In this document: one piece after another, positions 43,044 through 53,310 of the stretch
Layout of the letters: the number at the start of each line of letters is the position of its first letter
Numbering within the stretch: position 1 is the first letter of the stretch
Source of the DNA: Tritrichomonas musculus
Taxonomy: Eukaryota; Parabasalia; Tritrichomonadida; Tritrichomonadidae
Assembly (NCBI GenBank): GCA_039105265.1
Contig: JAPFFF010000002.1
Location: forward strand, 1,054,001-1,118,000
DNA: 64,000 nucleotides
Reading direction: 5' to 3'
Position numbers and translations under genes: made by a program
Notes under the pieces: model-generated
What the model was told of the DNA's origin: nothing
What the model saw: the letters and a program-made list of their open reading frames with translations, nothing else
Databases searched by the model: none

Positions 43044-44339
43044 AGAGGTATTCATGTGAAGTGAAAACTCGTTATTTGATTTTTTTATTTTTACTTTAAT
43101 TGAATGAATATTTTATCTTATGAAAAAATATTAAGATTATTTACTTCTATATATCCAATACTGACATTTGCCATAATTGGTTTTAATGGATGTTGAGAAT
43201 TTAAAAACAATTTAAAAAATAATGTTTCATCTATATCTCGAGTAAAATAAAATATTTATGAATTATAAATCAATAATAATATTTTATATTTGATTTATAA
43301 AATATATTATCTGTTATATATCCAATTTATTAGCCATATATAAATTTAAATGCAAATTTACTTTAAAAAATTAAGAAAATGACTTATTTCTCAATTGATT
43401 TACGAAATAATTATATACTAATTGTACAATATAATAATAATAAATATTTAAATAATTTTTATTATGTAAAATAGTTAATCTATACTCTCATTTTAAAGAA
43501 AAATGTAATTTTATATTTTGACTTATTTTGAATTATTTTTCATCGTATTTATGTACGTTATTCTTTTTAGTGACGTGAGATGATTATTTTCGGTGAAGTG
43601 AAGTTAATAGTGAAGTGATTCTTGAAAAATATAAATTTCCTCATTTTCTTAAAAATATTATTAAAAATATTTTTTATAAAGTAAAATTATTAATTACTAT
43701 ATTATAAAAATAACTTTAATATTTAATATATTGAAAACCAAAAAATAATCACAATACAAAGCAACATATTATTTTAGAAATTCAATTAAAAATCATCGTT
43801 TAATTGAATTTTTCATTTTTTTTTGTTAATTTATCTATTTAATATATAATGTAATACTTAAATATAAAATTTATCTAGTATATAAAATATAATATATATT
43901 ATATATATAAAATAAAATAATGTTTTAATAACAATACTACTAGGATAAAAAATGTTTATTATTTCAATATAAAAAATATAATAACTGAAAAAGTTAAAAA
44001 TTTATAAAAAATAAAAAAAATATAAACGAGTGTATCTCTAGAAAATAAATATTTTTTAAACATATAAGTATTATTAAGTTATCAATATATATATACTATA
44101 ATAATTAATAAAACAAAATTATATATATATTTATATTTCATCAATTTTTATATAAAAAAAATTATATAGCCTCTCAATTATAAAACGATTCTTATTCAGA
44201 AAAATAAAAATAGAAATATCTCAAAAATAAGAGTATAAAATTCTTATCCATTAAAGTTCATTCTTAGTTTCAAAATAAAAATAAAGAAAATATGATCAAT
44301 ATTACAATATTTCGTCAATTTCTCTACATGAATACCTCT
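43044..44339. mobile_element. MITE, AGAGGTATTCA family, copy b
   Basis: Ends AGAGGTATTCATGT / ACATGAATACCTCT are flanked by a perfect 8-bp duplication ATACATGA (43036-43043, 44340-44347). 1296 bp, no coding capacity. The target overlaps those of the elements on both sides. Confidence 0.85.
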
Positions 44340-44348
44340 ATACATGAC

Positions 44349-45143
44349 TAGACTTGTTAAAGTCCATGGACCTGTGGACTTACAAAATTCATTCAAATTT
44401 TTTTAGCATTTTTTATTTATTCACAAAATAAAAATTATTAATAATTTCTCTGAAATGCACTGGTCCATCTGCCAGGACTTCCAAAATTCATTCATTTTTT
44501 TTAGCATTTTTTTATTTATTCACAAAATAAATGATCGAATTATTATTTTTCAGAAATAATCTGGTCCATCTGCCAGGACTTCCAAAATTCTTTCAATTAT
44601 TTTAGCATTTTTTTTTATTCACAAAATAAATGATCGAATTATTATTTTTCAGAAATAATCTGGTCCATCTGCCAGGACTTCCAAAATTCTTTCAATATTT
44701 TTAGCATTTTTTTTTATTCACAAAATAAATGATCGAATTATTATTTTTCAGAAATAATCTGGTCCATCTGCCAGGACTTCCAAAATTCTTTCAATTATTT
44801 TAGCATTTTTTATTTTTTCACAAAATAAAAGAATTATAAAATTTCTTTGAAATATTTTGGTCCATCTGCCAGGATTTCCAAAATTCTTTCAATTGTTTAT
44901 GACATTTTTTTTCATTATTAAAAACATTCAAATATAATTTACTCATATTAGTTACTACTTTTCTATTTGAATAAACAAAAAAATTAAATAAACAAATAAA
45001 CTATAAAATATATGCATAAAATGAGTTCTTTTTTGAGATATAAAATAAAAATAAATTGACAAGGTTTGTTAGGTCCACGCCAAGTCCCGAGTCCACAAAA
45101 AGTCCATGAAAAGTGCATTTGTCCCGGACTTTTAACAAGTCTA
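44349..45143. mobile_element. Non-autonomous element with TAGACTTGTT ends and an internal satellite
   Basis: Ends TAGACTTGTTAAAGTCC and, read from the right, TAGACTTGTTAAAAGTCC are flanked by a perfect 8-bp duplication TACATGAC (44341-44348, 45144-45151). The TAG start and 8-bp target suggest an hAT-like element. It contains a tandem array of about 100 bp units. Frames inside (such as 45001-45234) are not credible genes. Confidence 0.8.
44461..44930. repeat. Tandem repeat of about 99 bp, five copies
   Basis: TGGTCCATCTGCCAGGACTT starts copies at 44461, 44562, 44661, 44760 and 44858 (the last with GGATTT), each followed by TTAGCATTTTTTTATT and CACAAAATAAATGATCG. A diverged copy precedes at about 44366 (GTCCATGGACCTGTGGACTT), overlapping the terminal repeat of the host element. 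Confidence 0.85.
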
Positions 45144-45646
45144 TACATGACGATGGTATAATTTTTAATAAAAAATGATCAATATTCAAGCTTTTTTTGC
45201 ATAAAATAAAATTGAATTGAAAAAGAGTTTCCATACCTTTAATTTAATTAAATAAAAATTGAATTTTCTAATTTGAAACAATAAGATTAACATTTTTTCA
45301 TTATTTAACGACATTTTATCAATTTCTTAATATTTAATCTAATTTTGTATATATGTGTCTATTTAATCTATCATTTTCTTGTTTATATGGGAAATGTTTA
45401 TGATTATTTCAAACAAAGGGCAGAAGAATCGGGGTCTATTAAAATCGGCACGAAAAAAGTTAGCATACCGAAAACTTTTTGAAAGGGTGCGACCAAATAA
45501 GTATATCCACTTTTTGAGATAGATATTTGATCGTTCGTATGAACTTTTTGAGAGTACAAATAAAACGGTTTAAAAGGTGAATTATTTAACGTTTGAATTA
45601 TATTTTAAAAAAGCGCCAAAATTTAATTTTCCACGGGATCGTTTGA

Positions 45647-46440
45647 CTGCTCCACGGTTGATTCGAACACAACCAATCATGAAAGCAATAGCCGATAAAC
45701 GGTATTGGAGTAGTCAAAAGCTCTGGAACATTGCAATTGCAGATATCATTTCCTCGAGATCGTTTGACTGCTCCACGGTTGATTCGAACACAACCAATCA
45801 TGAAAGCAATAGCCGATAAACGGTATTGGAGTAGTCAAAAGCTCTGGAACATTGCAATTGCAGATATCATTTCCTCGAGATCGTTTGACTGCTCCACGGT
45901 TGATTCGAACACAACCAATCATGAAAGCAATAGCCGATAAACGGTATTGGAGTAGTCAAAAGCTCTGGAACATTGCAATTGCAGATATCATTTCCTCGAG
46001 ATCGTTTGACTGCTCCACGGTTGATTCGAACACAACCAATCATGAAAGCAATAACCGATAAACGGTATTGGAGTAGTCAAAAGCTCTGGAACATTGCAAT
46101 TGCAGATATCATTTCCTCGAGATCGTTTGACTGCTCCACGGTTGATTCGAACACAACCAATCATGAAAGCAATAACCGATAAACGGTATTGGAGTAGTCA
46201 AAAGCTCTGGAACATTGCAATTGCAGATATCATTTCCTCGAGATCGTTTGACTGCTCCACGGTTGATTCGAACACAACCAATCATGAAAGCAATAGCCGA
46301 TAAACGGTATTGGAGTAGTCAAAAGCTCTGGAACATTGCAATTGCAGATATCATTTCCTCGAGATCGTTTGACTGCTCCACGGTTGATTCGAACACAACC
46401 AATCATGAAAGCAATAGCCGATAAACGGTATCGGGGCAGT
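45647..46440. repeat. MULE-2 left-arm 121-bp tandem array (7 copies of the core)
   Basis: GATCGTTTGACTGCTCCACG recurs every 121 bp at 45647, 45768, 45889, 46010, 46131, 46252 and 46373, almost without change (AGCCGATAAACG versus AACCGATAAACG). Overlapping 69-codon frames across the array arise from the period and are not genes. Confidence 0.9.
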
Positions 46441-46562
46441 GTTCTAGAGCTTTTGACAAATATATAAAATGATATCAAATTAGAAAATTTACTAACTTAA
46501 AATAAACTAAATAAAATATCTTTTTTAATTATATTTTTATTAAAAACTTATCAAAAAGAAAT

Positions 46563-48635
46563 TCAAACGACAATTTCATTTTTACCTTCTAATATTTTGA
46601 ACCATAGTCGAACTTGAAATAATGCCAAGTACTCATCTTCATTTGTTCTTTTAATCTCAACTATATTTTCGTCAAGTAGTAGTTCACTTTGAAGATCGAG
46701 TGCAATTACAGTTAAGTTCAGTTTATATTTTTTTAAAACCCTAGATAATTGATGTTCTGTATGGTTTATTATTCTTTCTAATGATCCTTGACTGATATAT
46801 TCATCAATTGAAATATTTATTGGAGAATTATTATTATTATCTTCATCAGTATTTGAATTTTTCTTCTTTCTTTTTCTGAATGTTAAATTTGTCTCAATGT
46901 CATAAATTTTTAAGTCATGTTTTTGAAAAGAAAAATTGAAATCAAGTTTTTTCAATTGATCAATATAGTAATCTTCTTCGAATTCATCATTTAAAATCGT
47001 GTGAATGCAAGGTATTGTTGTCCAATATAATACGGAATAATAAATTTGCTTATAGCAAGAGCAAAAACTTTGTGAATAATTAATAATTGAATCTTTATCT
47101 TTAGATACTTCCTTTTGAGCCTTTTGTTGGAGATTTCTGAAATGAGTTCTTAAATTTGCTCGTGATGTTATATCAATTCGAAGAGTTCTGTCTATGATGT
47201 ATTTAATTATGTAAGCGAGTCTAAGTTGTATGGAAAGTTTAGTACTTTTGATAATACCATTTAACTGTTTATGCATAGATTCAACATGATTTGTTGTAGT
47301 CGGTACTTTATCTTCAAGCCTTTTATATATTGGCGAATATTCTTTTTTTTGCGGTACCTCAAATCCATCTATATTTAAACCTAAAACTTGACTGACTTTA
47401 ATAAACCTATGGTCGTCTTCTTTTTTATTACGGGCTTCGTAAAGAAGCTTAAAGGTATGATAAAATCTCAAAAAATTATTTGACCATTCTTCGCCTGAAA
47501 AAGTGAATAGCATATCTTTCAGCAAAAGTCCTAATAATGAATTGGCTCCTACTGACCTGATTAGATGTACCAAACAATTATACATTTCTAAACCATATAT
47601 TGAAGATAACTTATTAAAAGCTTTATGTTCATCTGTTAAATATTTCTTTTTTTTGAACTTTAGAAAAAGTGAATTTTCTTCTGAATTTTGATTATCTTCA
47701 TCAAACTTTTTCAATGATTCAAAAAACATGCAGTATAAAGAAGTTTTTTCTGATGGTGAAATGAGAATGCCAAGTGGTATACCACTGTTTCTAAAAATAA
47801 GAGTTGGTACACATAAAACATAAGGTGAAAGTGCACTAAATGTGGCATCTAATTCAATAGTAGTTGAAATATTGAATTGATTAGATTCTACAATGCTTTG
47901 AAAATAAGGTGTAAAATAGGCAAAAACTTCTAATGGATATTCGGTCGGATCAACTTTTTCTTTCGGATGAAATTTATATAACGTTCCACCAAAGTTTTTG
48001 AAAACTCCATCGATGGTATTATCAGGATTCAAACTTTTATGCTCTGCGCGATTAATAGTTTTAGAATCGAAAGGAGAGACTAAATAAAATATAGATGAAG
48101 TTATTTGATTTGTTTCATTTTTATTAACTGATTTGTTATTGTAAAAATCTGATAACTCAGAAATGCCTTTGTTATTAATAATTTGAATAGGCAAATTTGG
48201 GTCATTACTTTTCCTTATTTTTTGTTTATATAAATAAACACGCCTTTCTTTTTTACGAAAAATGATATTTTTTTCAGAATATCTGATTTTATCGCAAGCG
48301 TTTAAGATTTGAATGACAAAATAATTGCCACTGACTTGAAAGAATATTTTGAACAATTCGGTTTGATTTCGTGAAATAACAATAAAATTCGTAAAAATTT
48401 GTTTTGCAATTTGCCTTTTTTTTTTTATTGTGCGTGTTTGAGTAAAGGTATATTTGTTGTCATCGAATGTACTTAGAAAATAAATCAGTGTAAAGTTATC
48501 AATTAAAGGCTGATTATTATCGTAGGGTGGATTTGTTAAATAAATGGGATGGTCTCGCCCTCGAAGCGTAATTTGTGAAGTTACATTAGAAGAAGACCCT
48601 AAATGTAACTTAATTTGCCCTTCTTGATTAAACAT
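46563..48635 (-). CDS. MULE transposase with SWIM zinc finger (intact)
   Basis: 690 residues, uninterrupted. The N-terminal domain (1-235) is unknown but conserved with MULE-1 (HPIYLTNPPY, GNYFVIQIL, SPFDSKTI, FKNFGG). The RNase H-fold core has D263 (ELDATF), D335 (TDEHKAF) followed by C354-x2-H357 (NCLVHLIR), and E452 (TTTNHVESMHKQLN), the MULE DDE layout. A SWIM finger C525-x-C527 ... C543-x-H545 follows. After a basic patch (RKRKKK) and Asp/Asn-rich run comes a helical tail ending WFKILEGKNEIVV. It cuts and joins MULE-2 ends and may act on related ends such as MULE-1. No stops, no missing catalytic residue. Confidence 0.9.
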   Translation of the reverse strand: MFNQEGQIKLHLGSSSNVTSQITLRGRDHPIYLTNPPYDNNQPLIDNFTLIYFLSTFDDNKYTFTQTRTIKKKRQIAKQIFTNFIVISRNQTELFKIFFQVSGNYFVIQILNACDKIRYSEKNIIFRKKERRVYLYKQKIRKSNDPNLPIQIINNKGISELSDFYNNKSVNKNETNQITSSIFYLVSPFDSKTINRAEHKSLNPDNTIDGVFKNFGGTLYKFHPKEKVDPTEYPLEVFAYFTPYFQSIVESNQFNISTTIELDATFSALSPYVLCVPTLIFRNSGIPLGILISPSEKTSLYCMFFESLKKFDEDNQNSEENSLFLKFKKKKYLTDEHKAFNKLSSIYGLEMYNCLVHLIRSVGANSLLGLLLKDMLFTFSGEEWSNNFLRFYHTFKLLYEARNKKEDDHRFIKVSQVLGLNIDGFEVPQKKEYSPIYKRLEDKVPTTTNHVESMHKQLNGIIKSTKLSIQLRLAYIIKYIIDRTLRIDITSRANLRTHFRNLQQKAQKEVSKDKDSIINYSQSFCSCYKQIYYSVLYWTTIPCIHTILNDEFEEDYYIDQLKKLDFNFSFQKHDLKIYDIETNLTFRKRKKKNSNTDEDNNNNSPINISIDEYISQGSLERIINHTEHQLSRVLKKYKLNLTVIALDLQSELLLDENIVEIKRTNEDEYLALFQVRLWFKILEGKNEIVV

Positions 48636-48817
48636 TTTTTAATTAAAAAAAAGTCGATTCAAAAATTTGAATTAATAGGTCAATATTTAAAGAAGAAAAA
48701 AATAAAAGCTTTTATTTTTGTTTATTTATAAAAGAAGAAAAAAATAAATTTTCATTATATTAAATGTAAATGCTAAAAAGAGTTTTAATTGTGAAAAAAT
48801 AGTTTAATTGATTGATT

Positions 48818-49577
48818 GTGTTCGAATCAACCGTGGAGCAGTCAAACGATCTCGTGGAAATGATATCTGCAATTGCAATGTTCCAGAGCTTTTGACTACT
48901 CCAATACCGTTTATCGGTTATTGCTTTCATGATTGGTTGTGTTCGAATCAACCGTGGAGCAGTCAAACGATCTCGAGGAAATGATATCTGCAATTGCAAT
49001 GTTCCAGAGCTTTTGACTACTCCAATACCGTTTATCGGTTATTGCTTTCATGATTGGTTGTGTTCGAATCAACCGTGGAGCAGTCAAACGATCTCGAGGA
49101 AATGATATCTGCAATTGCAATGTTCCAGAGCTTTTGACTACTCCAATACCGTTTATCGGTTATTGCTTTCATGATTGGTTGTGTTCGAATCAACCGTGGA
49201 GCAGTCAAACGATCTCGAGGAAATGATATCTGCAATTGCAATGTTCCAGAGCTTTTGACTACTCCAATACCGTTTATCGGTTATTGCTTTCATGATTGGT
49301 TGTGTTCGAATCAACCGTGGAGCAGTCAAACGATCTCGAGGAAATGATATCTGCAATTGCAATGTTCCAGAGCTTTTGACTACTCCAATACCGTTTATCG
49401 GCTATTGCTTTCATGATTGGTTGTGTTCGAATCAACCGTGGAGCAGTCAAACGATCTCGAGGAAATGATATCTGCAATTGCAATGTTCCAGAGCTTTTGA
49501 CTACTCCAATACCGTTTATCGGCTATTGCTTTCATGATTGGTTGTGTTCGAATCAACCGTGGAGCAGTCAAACGATC
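48818..49577. repeat. MULE-2 right-arm 121-bp tandem array (7 copies of the core)
   Basis: The inverted counterpart of the left array: CCGTGGAGCAGTCAAACGAT recurs every 121 bp from about 48830 to 49556. The innermost copy is altered (GATTGATTGTG, TCTCGTGG). Equal copy number in both arms suggests they are homogenised by gene conversion or were duplicated together. Confidence 0.9.
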
Positions 49578-49984
49578 CCGTGGAAAATTAAATTTTGGCG
49601 CTTTTTTAAAATATAATTCAAACGTTAAATAATTCACCTTTTAAACCGTTTTATTTGTACTCTCAAAAAGTTCATACGAACGATCAAATATCTATCTCAA
49701 AAAGTGGATATACTTATTTGGTCGCACCCTTTCAAAAAGTTTTCGGTATGCTAACTTTTTTTGTGCCGATTTTAATAGACCCCGATTCTCGTGCCCAAAC
49801 AAAGCTTCAGAAATTTAAAAAGAGCACTCTCGACTCCTGATAGATAATATTCAAAAATAAAATATAATTTATATATAAAATGATTTATAGATTATTTTTA
49901 ATTAAATATTTTTATTCATATGAAAAAAATAAATAATTCAAAGAAGGGTAATTTTTATAAGGGTAATAAAATTGCTTTAGCCCT

Positions 49985-49993
49985 TCATAAATT
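49985..49993 (+). promoter_or_regulatory. Initiator-like motif before the UPF3 gene
   Basis: TCATAAATT ends directly before the ATG at 49994 and fits the trichomonad initiator TCA(+1)(C/T)(A/T). Such short leaders are normal in trichomonads. Pattern match only. Confidence 0.4.
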
Positions 49994-50629
49994 ATGCAAA
50001 ATCCGCAGATTAAAACATGGCGAATTTGCTGCCGGAAACTTCCTCCAACGCTATCTGAAGATGAATTTCTTAAAACGGAAATAATCGCTAATTATATTAC
50101 AAATAATATTATATCCGTCAAGTATTATCCTGCAGAAGCCATCGGTGATACATCAGCTCCCGCTTCTTCTATGGCCATGATTTCAATTACTGCAGATGAT
50201 TTTACTTTAAAGCAATTTATTGATTCGCTTTCTCAACAAACTTTTAAGATGACATATTGTGAGCCAAAAACAGCCCAAATTGAATATGCACCATGTCAAG
50301 GTTTATCTGTACGTCCTAGTCAGCAACAATATAGCAATCGCCAGTTGCAGCCAATTGACAAAGATCCTGAATTTATTAATTTCTCAAGTAAATTTGAAGA
50401 GAGTTTCGTTCCTCTAACTGATGCAATGCTCGATAAATCTATAGTTGACGAAGATGATGAAATGAAAGCCAAATTTAATTATAACATTAATGTTATGAGC
50501 CAAAAATTAAATGGAGGAAATATTAAAAACAGTGGACCAAAATCTGGAAGCAATGATAGCAGAGGTGGAAAAAGAAAGAAATCTAAAAATAAAAATCGAT
50601 ACAATGGAGGAGATGGAAATCACCAATAA
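49994..50629 (+). CDS. UPF3: UPF3/Smg4-domain protein (nonsense-mediated decay factor)
   Basis: 211 residues. The N-terminal 140 match the Smg4_UPF3 domain: an RNP-like start KTWRICCRKLPPTLSEDEF (first strand plus the RLPP-type motif), a central part, the AQIEYAPCQ strand (about residues 94-102; PAIVEFAPFQ type in relatives) and DKDPEFINF (about 119-127; DDDPEYRKF type). The C-terminus (165-211) is Ser/Gly/Asn-rich then strongly basic (GKRKKSKNKNR). UPF3 links UPF2 and the exon junction or ribosome in nonsense-mediated decay, and shuttles between nucleus and cytoplasm. The protein is short, without a recognised exon-junction-binding segment. The start is fixed by a TCA initiator-like motif just upstream. 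It is convergent with the histone gene. The +2-frame extension to 50897 is not convincing. Confidence 0.75.
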   Translation: MQNPQIKTWRICCRKLPPTLSEDEFLKTEIIANYITNNIISVKYYPAEAIGDTSAPASSMAMISITADDFTLKQFIDSLSQQTFKMTYCEPKTAQIEYAPCQGLSVRPSQQQYSNRQLQPIDKDPEFINFSSKFEESFVPLTDAMLDKSIVDEDDEMKAKFNYNINVMSQKLNGGNIKNSGPKSGSNDSRGGKRKKSKNKNRYNGGDGNHQ

Positions 50630-51122
50630 TAAGTTTAAAAAAGCCAAAGCTTTGGCTAAAAATCAGACAAATATAATCAAACAATTCACTCTTATTGTTT
50701 TTTGGCCGAAGGTGCTGTCTTATTATTTTAATAATTGGATAACGAAAAGTCGTTATTCTAATGGAAAATCTTCGAGATTTTTGATCAAGTTTCTATTTAA
50801 TAAATGGAAATTTATTCTTTTCTTTTTTTCGAAAATGATTTTTGATACAGCTTATAAATTTAAACTTGAAGTTGTGCATATATGTTTATATACCTAGTTT
50901 GATCTTAAGCGATTAATTTAGAAATGATTATTTAATAATTAAATAATTAAAATTTAATTTTATTTTTAAAGCCTAATTCATTTCATACATGCTGCCTAAT
51001 ATCTGATTTTTATAAAGCTACATTACTCGAAGAGTATATAGAAATTAAGTATATAAAAATAAGTGCAAAATAAAAAATATGAAAATAATTCGATTTATTA
51101 AAATACATATAAAAATGCAATT

Positions 51123-51527
51123 TTACTCTTCTTTGCCTTTCTTTGTTGGGCCAAGAAGAACCTTGTGGATATGCGGAACTACACCTGCAGAAGCAATTGT
51201 AATATGTGAAAGAAGTTGATTTAATTCTTCATCGTTTCTGATTGCAAGCATAATATGACGAGGAGAGATACGAGTCTTCTTGTTATCACGTGCTGCATTT
51301 CCTGCAAGTTCAAGAACTTCGACTGTAAGATATTCGAGAACAGCTGCCATGAAAACTGGGGCACCTGCACCAACACGTTCTCCATAACGTCCTTCACGAA
51401 GGAAACGGTGAAGACGTCCTACTGGAAATTGAAGTCCTGCACGAGATGATCTTGTCTTTGGATGTTGACGTTCGCCATCAACTGCTGTCTTTGAAGCTGT
51501 TTTTTTGACACCTTTCTTAGCTGGCAT
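51123..51527 (-). CDS. H2A: Histone H2A
   Basis: 134 residues from ATG 51525-51527 (MPAKKGVKK); an upstream TTG two codons earlier is not needed. The histone fold is complete: [17 protein letters not shown], then [29 protein letters not shown], the [17 protein letters not shown] segment with acidic-patch residues, and the docking region ([13 protein letters not shown]). The basic N-terminal tail is short, and the C-terminus lacks an SQ(E/D) H2A.X motif. It packages nuclear DNA with H2B. The docking region differs from the usual GGVLPNI. It is intronless; the leader is about 10 nt if transcription starts at the TCA motif. No H2B neighbour lies in the window. Confidence 0.95.
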   Translation of the reverse strand: MPAKKGVKKTASKTAVDGERQHPKTRSSRAGLQFPVGRLHRFLREGRYGERVGAGAPVFMAAVLEYLTVEVLELAGNAARDNKKTRISPRHIMLAIRNDEELNQLLSHITIASAGVVPHIHKVLLGPTKKGKEE

Positions 51528-51540
51528 TAACAAAAATGAA
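51528..51540 (-). promoter_or_regulatory. Initiator-like motif before histone H2A
   Basis: The minus strand reads TTCATTTTTGTTA directly before the ATG, fitting TCA(+1)(C/T)(A/T). Similar TCATTT motifs precede the transposase genes at 3538 and 36765. Pattern match only. Confidence 0.5.
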
Positions 51541-53302
51541 GGTCACTTGGTTATTCAAAGATTGTCCCGCTTTTTTCCCCGCTATTATAAGTGAAAAAGT
51601 AGAGGGGGTTTCACTCAGGTGTCAAATCCGCTTTTCCATTAAATACGAGAATTTGAGAGTTGATAATTATATTTATATACTATTACATATATTTAATAAT
51701 AATAATACTAATTTCGTAAAAAAATATTTAATATTTATGAATATATATATGTTTAGTTATTTTATTTTTGAGAGAAAAACTGCTTTTTCTTCAGAAAATT
51801 AACATCTTGATAGTGACTTAGATTTCTATACGATTTTATATCAGGTTTTTTATATATTGTAATATCGATTGAAGATATTATATCCAAAATATTCTTCCAA
51901 ATCATATGGCCAATTTTTGTATATTTATGTTTTCAATTTTTATAAAATTTCTGATATCAGAATTTTTTTTTTTTTGAATATGACATGTTAGATGAAATGA
52001 TTATTATCTCTATCAAAGCTTTACTGTTCTCCGCCTTTATTTTTAAATAGAGCCACTAAGTCTTTTTTAAAAAAATACCGACAATGTTTTGCTTTCAAAG
52101 AATAGCATTTTTTTGTCTAGTTATTATTAATTAAATTTAAGATTCTTAGATATCTCTTGAATTTTTATCAATTATAGAGCAAGCGTTAATAATAATGGTA
52201 TTATTTTACTCGGCGGCTTTTATCTATTGCCCTTTTACAAAATTACGAATTCTCTATCAAATATCTACTATTTTTAATCAAAAGATTTAATTTATATATG
52301 CAATTATTAATAAATATCTAAATAAACTGAATTATTCCAATATGTTAATTTTTATCGGAAAGATTTGTATAAATGCATTTGAAATAACTGCATTCCCATT
52401 TATTTTTATTCAATAATAAACAATTCCATCAAATATTTGTATGTGGTTTTTTTTGACTCTTTTATACATCTTTTTTGTGTTAAATTGCTCATATTTTTCT
52501 TCTTCAAAACAAATTTCATCTCACATGTCCCTTTCAAAATGATCATATGTAATATTTCAAAATTGGCCATATGGAATAGATTAAAAATAATAAAAACCAA
52601 TTATCTGTCCATTAATAAAATAAATATTATAATTTTAGAAAAATCCTATAGAGATTTGCAGAGTGCTGCCCCTTCTGAAAAAGTCATTAAAATTAATCTG
52701 GTTTAAAATGGTTTTTTATTTAAAATATTATGTCATTTTGCTCCTTTATATTTTGAAATAACAAAAAAAAAAAAAAAAAAAAAAAAATAATTTAATGCAT
52801 TTATATCTTATTAATAGAAACTTTCTTATGGTATAATTAAGTATCACGCCAGGGGGATTTTTTTTCCCCTAGGGGGAATTTTCACATCAAATGTCAACTT
52901 AAAAGAATTCGAACTTTAGTTTAATAAAAATCGTACACTTTCTATATTTATTGAAATAATCAAATCGAATATAAGAGAAGTGCGGGAACTATAAAAAGTC
53001 TCCAATATCCTTTATTTTTTAATATTATATTATTTACTCTATATAGAATATAAAAAACATAAAATTAAAATTATTTCTTCGACAGGTGTAGTTTTATAAA
53101 CATTTTAGTTTTTAATTGTAAACTATTGAATATGACCAACATATAAACATTTTAGTTTTTTAATTGTAAACTTTCTATATAGTTATTTTTCTTTATAACC
53201 AACATATATTATATATGATATTAAATAAATCATATAAATATAAAAATAATATTAATATGTTTATCAAATATCGAGAAAACACAACAAATTTCAGTTTTTT
53301 TA
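51541..53302. other. Intergenic region upstream of H2A, no gene recognised
   Basis: The first 100 bp are GC-richer (CCCGCTTTTTTCCCCGC) and may hold H2A regulatory sequence. Elsewhere: a frame 52437-52706 whose last 25 residues look protein-like but which has no recognisable domain; a run of about 24 A near 52763-52786; a G/C-rich hairpin around CCCCTAGGGG (52851-52880); and a 58-bp tandem duplication (AAACATTTTAGTTTTTAATT) at about 53090-53200. Confidence 0.4.
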
Positions 53303-53310
53303 AATGATCA

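Larger units (their letters stand above)
45419..49795. mobile_element. MULE-2: complete Mutator-like element
   Basis: Ends GGCAGAAGAATCGGGGTC and, inward from the right, GGCACGAGAATCGGGGTC are flanked by a perfect 9-bp duplication CAAACAAAG (45410-45418, 49796-49804). The arms of about 1 kb contain 220 bp of unique sequence with three ACTTTTTGA motifs, then a 121-bp tandem array. A single intact transposase gene (46563-48635, minus) fills the middle. All parts look undamaged, so this is a candidate autonomous copy. The target lies inside a copy of the short interspersed repeat also seen at 32.1-32.3 kb. Confidence 0.9.

Noticed and set aside
45647-46440. CRISPR-like look of regularly spaced repeats
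   Set aside because: The whole 121-bp unit is conserved, so there are no variable spacers, and the array lies within a eukaryotic transposon arm.
45577-46478. Series of overlapping 67-82 codon frames with the same peptide every 121 bp
   Set aside because: They arise from the non-triplet period of the MULE-2 tandem array, occur on both strands, and are mirrored in the right arm; no start context or independent conservation.
50511-50897. 128-codon frame overlapping the end of the UPF3 gene
   Set aside because: Starts inside the UPF3 basic tail in another frame, becomes Phe/Lys-rich low complexity, and has no initiator-like motif.
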